Shown in pieces: positions 15,401-25,070 of a stretch of 39,017 nt of DNA (positions are counted from its first letter, which is position 1; every line of letters starts with the position of its first letter). The position numbers were made by a program, and so were the translations under genes. The notes beneath the pieces are model-generated. The model made no database searches. It was given only the letters and a program-made list of their open reading frames with translations, and had not been told where the DNA came from. Location: NCBI GenBank assembly GCA_937936325.1, contig CALGWV010000066.1, positions 1 to 39,017 on the forward strand, given 5' to 3'. This DNA is from an uncultured Bdellovibrionales bacterium (GTDB lineage Bacteria > Bdellovibrionota > Bdellovibrionia > Bdellovibrionales > UBA1609).

Positions 15401-17085
15401 AGAAGAAGTTTTTCCGCATGTATTAGGCTTTCCCTCGTCGGCGTATCATCCGAAAACAAACCCGCCACTTCAGTAATACGCTCTTCAGTTGAAAGCAGTT
15501 TCATGGACACTTCTGTTTTGGTTTTACTATGGATCTTGCTGATTTTAAAATGAAAGTCACCAGCAGAGGCCACCTGGGGTAAATGAGTGACACAGATCAC
15601 CTGCTGGTCTTTGGCCATACTTTTTAATTTTTTAGCCACTTTTTTAGCAATACGGCCACTGACTCCTGTGTCGACTTCATCAAAGAGATAGGTGCGAGGC
15701 ATTTCTGATTGGCCCACTAGATTTTTTAAAGATAAAAGTATACGACTGAGCTCTCCACCTGAAGCCGTTTTTATAAGAGCTTGGGGTTGGCTTGAATTTT
15801 CGTTTTTAAGAAAAAACTCGACATCTGATGAGCCAAAAAAATCCGGTTCTTTTTTTTGAGTGACCCCAATGATCAGCTCTAGTCCTTTCATTTCTAAGTC
15901 TATAAGTTCTTGATTGATTTTATCTTGAATTTTAGGGCTGGCTTTGAGCCTTTTTTCATGAAGCTCTTGGGCAAGCTTAATGATTTCAGCCTTTAAGGGT
16001 TCGAGTTGTAATCTTTTTTCCTCAATTTCAAAGTCAATTTGTTTAAGGCGGTCGAAGTCTGCCTGCAAAATCTCTTGAGCCTTTAAAATTTCAGAAAGTT
16101 CTCGTCCATGTTTTTTTTGTAATTGTCTAAGTTGGGCCAGTCGTTCTTCAAGTTGGGGCCCCTCCGAGTCTTGGCTGCTGAGATTACGAATCACGTTCTG
16201 GCATTCAAATGAAACTTCGTTGAGCTCCAGAACAATTTGATTGAGTTGAAACTTTAAGTTTTTTAGGGCTGTGTCGGTGTCGTCTAATTTTTGCAGTCTT
16301 TCATTTAGTGGTCCCAGGGCAGCAACTGGGGAGTGGCTCGGGTGTTCAAAGCAAAGTTCAATGTCTTGGAGGATATCCATGACTTTGCTTTTTTGCTTGA
16401 GGCTTTTTACCCGCTCATCTAATTGTGAGTCTTCTTCAATATCTAAATTAAACTTAAGAAGCTCATCAAGTTGAAAGCTAAAATAATCTAGTTTTTGATC
16501 TCTATCTTTTTGATCTAATAAGAGCTGATCCAAAGTTTTGAGCGTTTTTTCATAATGTGCATATTTTCTTTGATAAGTTTTAAGCTCTACTGTGGCATTT
16601 GAGAGATAATCTAAACATTGTCTATGATAGGACTTATTCAAAAGGTTCTTGCTATCATGTTGCCCTGTGATTTCAATAAGAGGGACTGCAGCACCAGTGA
16701 GCTCAATGATGGGTAAAACTAATTTTTTTAATACACTTAGAGGGCAAAGGCTGCCATTAATATAAACTCTATTATTAGATTTTTTAGTGAGGACTCGTCT
16801 GACAATGAGGCCTTCAGAAGCTTCAAAAGGAATATCTAAATCATTGAGATAGTTTTGTATATCCGCTCTGGTGTCTATTGAAAAGTAACCTTCCACACTA
16901 GCTGAACCAGAACCTTCTCTAATCCAACTTGGGCTTGCCGTTTGTCCCATGAGAAGGCCTAAGCTTTTTAATAAAACAGATTTTCCTGAGCCAGTTTCAC
17001 CGCTTAAAACATTAAAGCCAGGATAGAACTCTACAGATAGATCCTCGATAATGGCAAAGTTTTTGACTTTAAGTTCTAAAAGCAT
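15394..17085 (-). CDS. recN: DNA repair protein RecN
   Basis: RecN is an SMC-like ATPase that holds broken DNA ends together during double-strand-break repair. The product has Walker A GETGSGKS (29-36), a long central coiled coil (about 150-380), the ABC signature SGGELSRILLSLK, Walker B YLFDEVDTGVSG, and the switch VTHLPQVAS. The length (563) is normal. The ATG is preceded by AGGGAG at good spacing, 9 bp after the nadK stop. The order peptidase-nadK-recN indicates a three-gene operon, and nadK-recN adjacency is common in bacteria. I cannot see a clear LexA-type operator. Confidence 0.96.
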   Translation of the reverse strand: MLLELKVKNFAIIEDLSVEFYPGFNVLSGETGSGKSVLLKSLGLLMGQTASPSWIREGSGSASVEGYFSIDTRADIQNYLNDLDIPFEASEGLIVRRVLTKKSNNRVYINGSLCPLSVLKKLVLPIIELTGAAVPLIEITGQHDSKNLLNKSYHRQCLDYLSNATVELKTYQRKYAHYEKTLKTLDQLLLDQKDRDQKLDYFSFQLDELLKFNLDIEEDSQLDERVKSLKQKSKVMDILQDIELCFEHPSHSPVAALGPLNERLQKLDDTDTALKNLKFQLNQIVLELNEVSFECQNVIRNLSSQDSEGPQLEERLAQLRQLQKKHGRELSEILKAQEILQADFDRLKQIDFEIEEKRLQLEPLKAEIIKLAQELHEKRLKASPKIQDKINQELIDLEMKGLELIIGVTQKKEPDFFGSSDVEFFLKNENSSQPQALIKTASGGELSRILLSLKNLVGQSEMPRTYLFDEVDTGVSGRIAKKVAKKLKSMAKDQQVICVTHLPQVASAGDFHFKISKIHSKTKTEVSMKLLSTEERITEVAGLFSDDTPTRESLIHAEKLLLN

Positions 17086-17094
17086 TTTTACTCC

Positions 17095-17922
17095 CTAGGC
17101 TCGTTCTCCAAATTTAAACTTTTCTCTTAAAAGTTCAAAATAGGTGTCACCGGATTGTCTTAGAAGTGTGTGGGTCTTAGGAGATTTATTAATGTAAAGC
17201 TCATACTGATCCGTGAGCTGTTGAGGCTCTGAACCATCAACAGTGAGGTTGGCACTTTGATCCCCTGAGGCCAATCTTAATTTCAGTGTGAGATGATCTG
17301 GAAACACCAGCGGTCGACTAGTAAGACTATGAGGTGCTACAGGAGTGACAGTAATCACAGAACTTTGATGGTGCACGATAGGTCCGCCGGCGGCCAGATT
17401 ATAAGCCGTACTTCCTGTGGGGCTAGAAAAAATCAGCCCATCAGCCTTGAGGTCATAAACCAGGTCTGATTCGCAATAGAGCTGGAGCCGAACCATTTGA
17501 GTTCTAGCTCCTCTTTCAATGACAATATCATTTAAAGCAAAGTGGGATGAGATCGTTTTCGAACCATGGGTGAGTTTGTAATCAAGAAGGGACCGGGGGA
17601 CTTTTTCTAATTTTTGACTCAGTGCTAAATCGATAGCTTGGAAGGCTTCTTCTTTTCGGACCTCTGTTAAAAACCCCAAGGATCCCATATTAATTCCTAA
17701 AATGGGGATATCTTGTCCTTGAATTTTGTGTACGGCGGATAAGTAAGTGCCGTCTCCCCCAAGGACAACCACGAGTTCAGGCTCAAAGCCAGGAGCTAAA
17801 TCTTGATCTGAATCCAAGAGTAAGGTTTTCTTATCTTGGCCTTCAAGATATTTTTGGATCTCTTTTCCAAGGCGTGAGGCTTCAGGGGTTTCTTTACGAA
17901 GAACAATTAAAACAGAGTTCAT
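17095..17922 (-). CDS. nadK: NAD kinase
   Basis: The enzyme phosphorylates NAD to NADP in the cytosol, using ATP or polyphosphate. The family signatures are VVVLGGDGTYL (GGDG, 55-58), ILGINMGSLGFL, LNDIVIERG (the NE/D motif), and SPTGSTAYNLAAGGPIV, followed by VTPVAPHSL. The length of 275 is typical. Its ATG overlaps the TGA of the upstream M3 peptidase gene in an ATGA (17919-17922), so it is probably translationally coupled. It has no strong Shine-Dalgarno of its own, which agrees with coupling. Confidence 0.96.
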   Translation of the reverse strand: MNSVLIVLRKETPEASRLGKEIQKYLEGQDKKTLLLDSDQDLAPGFEPELVVVLGGDGTYLSAVHKIQGQDIPILGINMGSLGFLTEVRKEEAFQAIDLALSQKLEKVPRSLLDYKLTHGSKTISSHFALNDIVIERGARTQMVRLQLYCESDLVYDLKADGLIFSSPTGSTAYNLAAGGPIVHHQSSVITVTPVAPHSLTSRPLVFPDHLTLKLRLASGDQSANLTVDGSEPQQLTDQYELYINKSPKTHTLLRQSGDTYFELLREKFKFGERA

Positions 17923-19943
17923 TGAAGTCCGTTGCGCTTTAAAATAGCTTCAGTTGTAGCTTGGCGCCCTCTAAAATTTTGATAGAGCTCTTCAGGTTCT
18001 AAAGTCCCACCTTTTTTGAGAATTTCATTTTTAAATTTAGTACCAGTATTAGAATCTAAAATTCCATTTTCTTTAAAGGCTTCAAAAGCATCGGCGTCTA
18101 AAACTTCGGCCCAAAGATACCCATAGTAACCAGCAGCATAGCCACCATTAAAAATATGGGAAAATCCAGCACATCTGAAACTATCGTATGTAGAGATGTG
18201 GTGTTTTTGCATCAGGTCTTTTTCAAATGACTTGAGGTCTTCCGGCGTGGATTCTAATTCGTGGAGGACTAAATCCAGCTTTGAATTTCCAATATGTCTG
18301 AGAAGTCCTATGGCAGTCATAAAGTTTTTCTTTTGTGAAAACTTTTCAATCATAGCATCTGGTATCACTTCACCTGTCTTATAGTGAAAGGCAAACAGTT
18401 TTAAAAACTCCTTTTCGATGACCCAGTTTTCGAGGAGTTGAGAAGGGAGCTCCACAAAATCCCAAAGGACGCTAGTACCAGAGAGACCTTTTCTTTGAAC
18501 CTGCGAAGACAAGGAATGCATGGCATGGCCGAACTCATGAAAAAGAGTTTGAACTTCTCTTAAACCTAATAGGCTTGGTTGGTCTGCGGTGGGTTTCGTA
18601 AAGTTACAAACAATAGTGATATGAGGTCGAACGTTTTTTCCAGTCTCGTCATGATGCTGCTCACGATATGTGGTTTGCCAAGCACCTTGTGATTTTCCAT
18701 CACGAGGGAAAAGATCAAAATATATAAGTCCCATATATTTATCATTTTCATAGGCTTCAAATACACGGGCTTCAGGGTGGGGTTTGGGAAGCTCGGTGTT
18801 CTCTTTAAAATCATAATTGAATAATTTTTTTGTAAGGAGGAAAATAGCTTTTAAAGTATTGTCTAGAGAAAAGTATTCTCTAGAGGCTTCTTCATCAAAG
18901 TTAAGCTCTTTTTTTGCCAACTCTTCGATGTAAAAACTTAAATCCCAAGCTTCAAGTTCAATGCCATCTTGTTTGAATGCAAATTGTTTTAAAGTTTCAT
19001 ATTGTGTTTCGGCTTTCTTGTAAGTGGGTTTGTAAAGTTGATTCAGAAGATTGTGAACTTTGTCTGTGGTCTTAGCCATTTTATCCGATAAAGATAATGC
19101 GGCATAATTTTTAAAACCCAACAGTTGAGCCTGCTCCTGGCGTAAATTAAGAAGTTCTTTAGCAATTTCTAAATTGTTATTCTCATTATCAAAAGCGCAG
19201 AGGTTGTTGTAGTTGTGGTAAACCTTTTTTCGGAGTTCGCGGTCTTTTAAAAATTTAAGGCAAGCCACAGATACCGTTCCATCAGGGCTAATGGCATAGG
19301 GGTAGTCAGCGTTTAGTGATTTGGCTTTGGTTTTGCACATTTCTTTAATGGCGTTGGGGAGACCTTCGAGTTGAGACTCTTCATAGACTGGAATATGGAG
19401 AGTTTTAACTTCTTCTACCATATGATTTCCAAAAGTATTTGAAAGCTCAGAAGCTTTTACATTTATTTCGGCAAGTCTTTTTTTGGACTCAAGCTCTAAG
19501 TCTGCGCCATTTTTTGTATAGTAGTCATAGGTTTTCTCTAAAAGTTTTAAGTCTTCGTCATTTAAACTCAGATTTTTTTTGTTTTCAAAAAGAGATTTAA
19601 TTTTTTTGAAAATTTCCGAGCTAAATAAAACTTGATCATTGAATGTGCTTAACTTTGGTAAAACTTCTTCAGCTTTTTTTTGCAAATATTCTGTTTGGTT
19701 CGAATGGTTTTGGTTGAAGAAGTAACGAGCCACAACATCGAGTTGAGGTGTCAGTGTCTCAAGCCTCAGTATGGTATTTTTAAAGTTAGGCTCAGAGTCA
19801 TCATTTTTAAAGTCTTCCAAGTTCTGTTGTGCTTCTTTAAAAGCATGCTCAAAGGCTTCGTCAATATGTGCATTTGTGATGTTTTCAAAATCAAGTGCGT
19901 TGTCAAATAAGGAACTTGTTGTGAGTAATGGGTTCAAAGTCAT
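17919..19943 (-). CDS. M3-family zinc oligopeptidase (oligopeptidase A / Dcp type)
   Basis: This 674-residue metallopeptidase has the zinc motif HEFGH (469-473, catalytic Glu470) and the third ligand Glu498 in DFVELPSQ. The C-terminal AAGYYGYLWAEVLDADAF typical of PrlC/OpdA and Dcp is also present. There is no signal peptide, so it should degrade peptides in the cytoplasm, including fragments made by larger proteases and cleaved signal peptides. It is the first gene of the nadK-recN operon. The Shine-Dalgarno AAGGAG directly touches the ATG at 19943; it is ideally placed for the TTG two codons later (19937), which may be the real start. Confidence 0.94.
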   Translation of the reverse strand: MTLNPLLTTSSLFDNALDFENITNAHIDEAFEHAFKEAQQNLEDFKNDDSEPNFKNTILRLETLTPQLDVVARYFFNQNHSNQTEYLQKKAEEVLPKLSTFNDQVLFSSEIFKKIKSLFENKKNLSLNDEDLKLLEKTYDYYTKNGADLELESKKRLAEINVKASELSNTFGNHMVEEVKTLHIPVYEESQLEGLPNAIKEMCKTKAKSLNADYPYAISPDGTVSVACLKFLKDRELRKKVYHNYNNLCAFDNENNNLEIAKELLNLRQEQAQLLGFKNYAALSLSDKMAKTTDKVHNLLNQLYKPTYKKAETQYETLKQFAFKQDGIELEAWDLSFYIEELAKKELNFDEEASREYFSLDNTLKAIFLLTKKLFNYDFKENTELPKPHPEARVFEAYENDKYMGLIYFDLFPRDGKSQGAWQTTYREQHHDETGKNVRPHITIVCNFTKPTADQPSLLGLREVQTLFHEFGHAMHSLSSQVQRKGLSGTSVLWDFVELPSQLLENWVIEKEFLKLFAFHYKTGEVIPDAMIEKFSQKKNFMTAIGLLRHIGNSKLDLVLHELESTPEDLKSFEKDLMQKHHISTYDSFRCAGFSHIFNGGYAAGYYGYLWAEVLDADAFEAFKENGILDSNTGTKFKNEILKKGGTLEPEELYQNFRGRQATTEAILKRNGLQ

Positions 19944-20034
19944 CTCCTTGATACAAAAAAGCCATTATAGCTTAGTTTCTAAGAGGTGCCTATATTTGAA
20001 CCTGTTTTGTGCGAGGGCGAAACATGATGCAGGA

Positions 20035-20454
20035 TTAAGCTTTAGTTTCTACACCGATAGCGTAAAGCCAATCATCTGTAGGGGGAATGAGCTTTCTGGT
20101 TTTCATATCAAAAAAGCACCATTTAAAAACTCCAGTTGAGGCTATGCTGCCATCAGCATGAAGCATTTTTTGTTGGGTCACGCCCACCTTATGGTCATAG
20201 TTCTGAGTTTGGGTGGTGATTGTGATCAGATCTCTAAGTTTAATTTCTTTAATGAATTTGATTTGAGCCTCAAGTATTACGGGACCTTTTTGCTCTTTCA
20301 TAGCGGTCTTATGTCCGTAGCCACGTTGGGTGATGACCTCCCAGCGGGCTTCCTCATAGAGGGCTAAATAGGTGGCATTATTCACATGGCCAAAACTGTC
20401 TAAGTGATGTTCACGAATTAAAACCTCATAACTTAAGATCACGGATTCAGACAT
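20035..20454 (-). CDS. Acyl-CoA thioesterase, 4HBT (YbgC/FadM-like) family
   Basis: This 139-residue hot-dog protein has the catalytic signature DSFGHVNNATYLALYEEAR (Asp19) of 4-hydroxybenzoyl-CoA-type thioesterases. These small cytoplasmic enzymes hydrolyse acyl-CoA or acyl-ACP thioesters; the acyl chain is not readable. It begins 3 bases after the stop of the AceE-like gene and is very probably co-transcribed. That context could mean clearance of acyl-CoA products near a 2-oxoacid dehydrogenase, but this link is inference. Confidence 0.88.
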   Translation of the reverse strand: MSESVILSYEVLIREHHLDSFGHVNNATYLALYEEARWEVITQRGYGHKTAMKEQKGPVILEAQIKFIKEIKLRDLITITTQTQNYDHKVGVTQQKMLHADGSIASTGVFKWCFFDMKTRKLIPPTDDWLYAIGVETKA

Positions 20455-20457
20455 AAA

Positions 20458-23196
20458 TTAAGACCAAAGCTCTTTCCAAGATGTGCTTGGGCTCATTTGG
20501 GTTTCAGTGATTTTTTGAGTGTTGATTTGCACTTGTTCTAAAGCGGTTTCTGCAAGGACTTTCCCTGCGGCTTCAACCACACTGTCAAAATCTATTCCAT
20601 GGTATTTATAAATATCTTCTGGGGTTCCACATTTTGAGTGTTTTCTAACAGATAGACACTCGTGGCGAGTTCCTACAATAGATCCAATGTTATCCATTAA
20701 GCCTGGCTCACCATCATGAACACTAACAATAGGAACTCTGGAGCCTGAAAAGGTTTGGACTTCTCCTCCTAGTGCTGCGCCGTTAGAGAGAGGCTTTAAA
20801 TAAAGATCTGAAGTGATATTTAAATTCTTTCTTAAGTGCTCATACTCATTTTTGTGAGCTAAGTTCCCAATTAAAAGATCCGGCGATGTCACTACGATCA
20901 CATTGGCGTAAACCCCTTTTTTAAGGAGTTTTTCAGAAGCAGTAATGGCCTCAGTCGTGAGTGAGCCTAAAGAAAATATGTTTACAACATTATCTCCAGG
21001 GTTATAGCCCGCATAGTTTTCATAATTGATAAGATAATAGGCTCCTGCGAGAACCTCTTGGCGGATGACTTCAAGAATATCTTCATCACTTTTGTTTGAG
21101 ACTTGGCCTACTTCCGTCGCATTGTCGAGGACTTGGTCTTTAGGGTGCAAGAGCTCATCGCTTGTTTTAAATCTAGATTGAGTTTTGAGGTGTTTCAAAA
21201 AAAGTTTTTGATCTACACCACGGGTCACACAACGAATCAAGGCTCCGTTTTTTTCTGCATTGTCATAGGTAAAATGCTTTTCAAGGCTCTGGCAAAAAAC
21301 CCAATCTAACTCTTGACAGAAAAAAGGCTCCCAAGTCACTTGGTTTGGAATCTGAAAGTCAGATTTCCACCCGTGCTGAGCTCCTTCAGGTGATAAGGTC
21401 ACTCCTGCAGGTGTTCCGCATAAAATGAAACTTGAGTTCCAATAAAGGTCATAAAAGTACTGATCATGGGCGCGTTTAATAAAGAAGTCATAAACGGTCA
21501 TTAAAGGTAAAAGGGGAACGCCTATGATGTCTCTCATTTTTCCAAAAGAGCCCATGCAAGACATGGTATTGGCTTCTGCAATTTCAAATCTTAAGAAACG
21601 ATCATGCTCTTCTTCACCTGGGACTAAATCAGGTATTTTAAGATCTTTCACTCCCACTTCAGTTTCATAATCTTCAGTTTCAAGGGATTGGAAGACCTTT
21701 CCATCCATTGAAGGGTTTAGGTTCGTGCTAGAGCCCACATCAGGGGCCATATAAACCATAAACTCTGAAGGCAGCTTCCACTGAGTTTCAACATCTGTTT
21801 TAAGACTGCTTTTCTGGCTATTGGCGAGTCTTGAAAGTTTTGAAGTGAGTTGGCCTAACATCCACTGTGTGTGAGGGTAGCTGGCAAACTTAAGATTAAT
21901 GCCTAAGCTTTTTGGAAACTCTTTCATTTCAGATAGAAAACTATTTTTATTTACTTTTTTAATTTCATGTTGCTTTTTGATTTCGGCGTAGAGCTCTTCC
22001 CCGCGGGTTTTAAGAAACTTTTGTGCAGGAGTGCCCTCTGCAAAACGTCCAAACTTTGTCTCCAGTCCTTGTTTTTTTTGCAAGGCTTCCATTTCGCTTC
22101 GATCAGGAAGGGCAGAGTGATTATTACTCTGTGCCGCCATCTCTAAACCCCAGCCTTTTAAACTGTGGGAAATGATGATGCAGGGACGGTTTTTATTTTT
22201 CTTAGAGTCTTCTAAGGCTTTAATGACCTGCTCTGTATCGTGCCCGCCGAAGTCTCTTAAGGCGAGGTGCAAATCTTGGTCTGAAACCTCTTTCAAAAAT
22301 AATTTGAGAGCTTTGTAGTCTTTTAGAATTTGCTTTTTTAAATCTTTAGGGTTCTTGACTAGGAGTAAAGCTTGGAGCTCGTAATCTGACAGTTCTTTTT
22401 CTAGCCAGTTTTTAAAGAGCTTTCCTTCTTTAGTTTTAAAGAGGTTTTTTCTCAAGCTTCCATGTTGAAGCTGAATCACATCCCAACCATTGGCCTTCAT
22501 TGTTTTTTCGATGCGAAGGGCATCCGTTCCTTCAAAGCTAGAGACATTGTTGATGCGGACACCATCTAAACTTTGACGATTGTAATCTACAATCCAAGTG
22601 AGATTTCCGATTTCTCGTTCGGCGAAATCAGGAACGGCTTCAAAAAGAGAACCTTCTCTAAATTCAGAATCTCCTATTAAACTCCAAAAATGAGCTTCGG
22701 GCACATTGTAGCCATGTTTTTTTGCATAAGAATATGCCAAGGCTAGGTAACCTGCATTGACTGGGGGGATTCCCACTGTGCCAGAAGGGAAAAAGTTGTG
22801 TTGATCAGGATCCCACTGAGAATGGTAGCTCTGAAAAACAGGTTCCCCGTTTCTAGAAAAAGCTCTGAGTCCATCCATTGCAGTATTGCAGTCTTCTAAG
22901 CTGAGTCGGTCTAGATTGGAATCTAAAAACAAATCTAATAGATAGTTGAAAGAATGATCGGCAGGAGAGGCATGGGGCTTGTTGCAAATATGGTCAAAAC
23001 CAGATTTTACGAAGAGGTGCAAAGCCCCCAAAATATGAAGGGCGCTGGCTGAGGCCGAACTATGCCCGCCCACTTTAGGGTGGCCTTTGAGTTTGTCTTT
23101 TCTATCATTGGCTGAAAAGATCATTTGGTTCGCTAAATAATGAGCTCGACTGAGGATTTCATCTACAACTTTACTTGGCGGTTTCTTTGTGGCCAT
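20458..23196 (-). CDS. Homodimeric pyruvate dehydrogenase E1 (AceE)-like thiamine-diphosphate enzyme
   Basis: The protein resembles the single-chain E1 of 2-oxoacid dehydrogenases and transketolase-like enzymes. It has a GGHSSASAS region near 43-51. The thiamine-diphosphate motif begins GDSEFREGS (about 175-183), followed by LTWIVDYNRQSLDG. A central pyrimidine-domain part and a C-terminal transketolase-like domain follow. The usual GDG is GDS here, still with an acidic metal ligand. Length (912) is near AceE (887). Pyruvate decarboxylation is likely, but no E2 or E3 genes are adjacent. An in-frame ATG at 23220 exists, but AAGGAG sits at ideal spacing before the ATG at 23196. It forms an operon with the thioesterase. 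Confidence 0.85.
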   Translation of the reverse strand: MATKKPPSKVVDEILSRAHYLANQMIFSANDRKDKLKGHPKVGGHSSASASALHILGALHLFVKSGFDHICNKPHASPADHSFNYLLDLFLDSNLDRLSLEDCNTAMDGLRAFSRNGEPVFQSYHSQWDPDQHNFFPSGTVGIPPVNAGYLALAYSYAKKHGYNVPEAHFWSLIGDSEFREGSLFEAVPDFAEREIGNLTWIVDYNRQSLDGVRINNVSSFEGTDALRIEKTMKANGWDVIQLQHGSLRKNLFKTKEGKLFKNWLEKELSDYELQALLLVKNPKDLKKQILKDYKALKLFLKEVSDQDLHLALRDFGGHDTEQVIKALEDSKKNKNRPCIIISHSLKGWGLEMAAQSNNHSALPDRSEMEALQKKQGLETKFGRFAEGTPAQKFLKTRGEELYAEIKKQHEIKKVNKNSFLSEMKEFPKSLGINLKFASYPHTQWMLGQLTSKLSRLANSQKSSLKTDVETQWKLPSEFMVYMAPDVGSSTNLNPSMDGKVFQSLETEDYETEVGVKDLKIPDLVPGEEEHDRFLRFEIAEANTMSCMGSFGKMRDIIGVPLLPLMTVYDFFIKRAHDQYFYDLYWNSSFILCGTPAGVTLSPEGAQHGWKSDFQIPNQVTWEPFFCQELDWVFCQSLEKHFTYDNAEKNGALIRCVTRGVDQKLFLKHLKTQSRFKTSDELLHPKDQVLDNATEVGQVSNKSDEDILEVIRQEVLAGAYYLINYENYAGYNPGDNVVNIFSLGSLTTEAITASEKLLKKGVYANVIVVTSPDLLIGNLAHKNEYEHLRKNLNITSDLYLKPLSNGAALGGEVQTFSGSRVPIVSVHDGEPGLMDNIGSIVGTRHECLSVRKHSKCGTPEDIYKYHGIDFDSVVEAAGKVLAETALEQVQINTQKITETQMSPSTSWKELWS

Positions 23197-23289
23197 TTTA
23201 AACTCCTTAACTGATGTCATATACTTTTTTCAAAAGTAAAACATGCCTTCGTAATCCTATCAACATACTTCGAGGGGAAATGGCGGCGT

Positions 23290-24162
23290 CTAACCTTCTA
23301 AGATAAAATCCCACATAAAGCGAATTTTACCATCTGACTCTTTTAAAGCTGAAGGGGGGTTGGTAAAAGGGGCCGCAGCTTGAAAGGCCGTCACCGCTGC
23401 GTGATCGATGGCGGGGACTCCTGATGTTTTTAAGAGTTCGAGTTTATCTAGGGCTCCGTTGGCTTTTAGTGTGACCCTTAAAGATGTGGACTTATCATTG
23501 AAGCTAGTTGGGGCTCGTCCCTGACTAAACAACATTTTGACATTGGAACGTATTTTTGGATGCCAGTGAGATCTGACTTGCTCTTTGATTCTCATAAAGT
23601 AGGAATAATGAAGAAATTTTTTAGTATTGAGGAGTGTATGAGCGCCTTTTTCGATATCTTTAAGGTGGTCTTCGGTTTGACTGACAGTGGCTCCAGTTCC
23701 ACCATACCCGTGAGGCTTTGAGATCTCATCAATGGCCAAGCCTGATAAGCCTAAATCTGCTTTTTTTCTAGCCACTGTTTTTTTAGAAACTTGTTGAGCG
23801 GGGCTGCCAGATTTTGAGGCATTATGAAAACGTCCTGTGCGCCGAGCCCGTGTTTGGATTTTGACTTTTTGGTTATTTTTGCTTAAAAAATCTGCTCTTT
23901 CAGGTATTTCATCGTTTATGGAAGTGGGGCTTTGTTCTACGATCTGCTTTAGATCTTCTTTGAGATCTACAAGCTCAACTTGAGTGACAACATCTTTGGT
24001 TTTGTCTTCGACTGTATGTGAGTATTTGTCTTTGAATTCATTCACCCATAAGGATGCAAGATAATTAGAAGATCCAAAATAAAGACCCATGTGAACCAAC
24101 ACCGAAGCCAAAACAAATAAAAAAACAGGGGACACTCTTTTGCGCCTAGGAAAGCTCATCAT
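23290..24162 (-). CDS. TonB-like energy-transducer family protein
   Basis: The 290-residue protein has a basic N-terminus (FPRRKR), one membrane helix (about 12-32) and an extended charged periplasmic region. The C-terminal domain (about 190-290) has the TonB/TolA layout: YFMRIKEQVRSHWHP, SLRVTLKANGALDKLELLKTSG and AIDHAAVTAFQAAAPFTNPP. Such proteins span the periplasm and pass inner-membrane proton-motive force to outer-membrane transporters. exbB and exbD are not nearby, and the Pro-rich spacer is weak, so it could instead be a TolA-like or gliding-type structural protein. The start (ATGATG) has no good ribosome site. Confidence 0.82.
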   Translation of the reverse strand: MMSFPRRKRVSPVFLFVLASVLVHMGLYFGSSNYLASLWVNEFKDKYSHTVEDKTKDVVTQVELVDLKEDLKQIVEQSPTSINDEIPERADFLSKNNQKVKIQTRARRTGRFHNASKSGSPAQQVSKKTVARKKADLGLSGLAIDEISKPHGYGGTGATVSQTEDHLKDIEKGAHTLLNTKKFLHYSYFMRIKEQVRSHWHPKIRSNVKMLFSQGRAPTSFNDKSTSLRVTLKANGALDKLELLKTSGVPAIDHAAVTAFQAAAPFTNPPSALKESDGKIRFMWDFILEG

Positions 24163-24332
24163 TATCTATTGTATCGGATGTCTGAGCAGATGACTAAGCT
24201 TGACCTTAGGAGAGTTCTAGAAGGGGCTTGGGCTGTAATGTAGCCCTGAGCTTCAGTCTATAGTAAGGCTTGGTCGGTTCGGCTCTTTCTCAAAGATTTG
24301 TGTTTTTTTCAATTTCCAAGCAACCTAGTGGG

Positions 24333-25070
24333 ATGTCATATCTACTCAAAATGCAGGCCTTTGGCCTCACTCATCAAGGGCTCAGTCGTAAGGAAAATCA
24401 AGACTCTATTTTAGTAGCCCCAGAGCTCGGTATAGTCGCCGTAGCTGATGGGATGGGGGGGCATTCTTATGGAGAGCTAGCATCACAAATGGCTGTGGAG
24501 CTTTTACATCAGGAATTTCAGAGCTCAAGCAGTCCCTTGGAGCCAGATGTGAGGTTAATCAATCTCTATGAGCATACGAATCTCATGATTTATAAAAAAT
24601 CTTTAGAGATTGCTAGCAGCGGTACCGAGAATAAAGGGATGGGGACCACTCTGGTTTCTCTTAATTTTCATGAGACTTCAGCTTATATTTGTAACGTGGG
24701 AGACTCTCGGGCTTACTTGTATAGAGATGGAGGGCTGTGGCCTATGACCGAAGACCATTCTGTAGTGAATGAGCAAAGACGCGCCGGGGTTGAGTTTCCT
24801 GAAATCAAGAATAAAAGTATGATCACCCGAAGTGTGGGCTTTGAGTCTCAAATAAAATCAGATGTATTTTTTAGAAGAGTTCTTAAAGATGATGTTTTCA
24901 TTCTTTGCTCCGATGGGCTTCATGGGTTTACTACAGAGCAAAAAATGTTGAACGTTCTTAATGAGACTGAGTTTTCTGAGGTGCCACAAAAAATGATTGA
25001 TATTGCCCTCGAAGGCGGAGGAGGGGATAATGTTTCTTGCATTATTTGTAGAGCCACGGAGAATCAATGA
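24333..25070 (+). CDS. PP2C-type serine/threonine protein phosphatase
   Basis: This cytoplasmic PPM-family phosphatase removes phosphate from Ser/Thr using two metal ions. All motifs are present: GLSRKENQDS, VAVADGMGGHSYGE (metal Asp and Gly), GMGTTLVSL, NVGDSRAYLYRDG, TEDHS, ITRSVG, FILCSDGLHGF and GGGDNVSC. An upstream in-frame TTG at 24270 gives 21 extra residues without family match; the ATG at 24333 is preceded by AGTGGG and gives a normal N-terminus. Its TGA overlaps the next ATG in an ATGA, so it is coupled to the M23 peptidase gene. The partner kinase is not in the window. Confidence 0.92.
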   Translation: MSYLLKMQAFGLTHQGLSRKENQDSILVAPELGIVAVADGMGGHSYGELASQMAVELLHQEFQSSSSPLEPDVRLINLYEHTNLMIYKKSLEIASSGTENKGMGTTLVSLNFHETSAYICNVGDSRAYLYRDGGLWPMTEDHSVVNEQRRAGVEFPEIKNKSMITRSVGFESQIKSDVFFRRVLKDDVFILCSDGLHGFTTEQKMLNVLNETEFSEVPQKMIDIALEGGGGDNVSCIICRATENQ

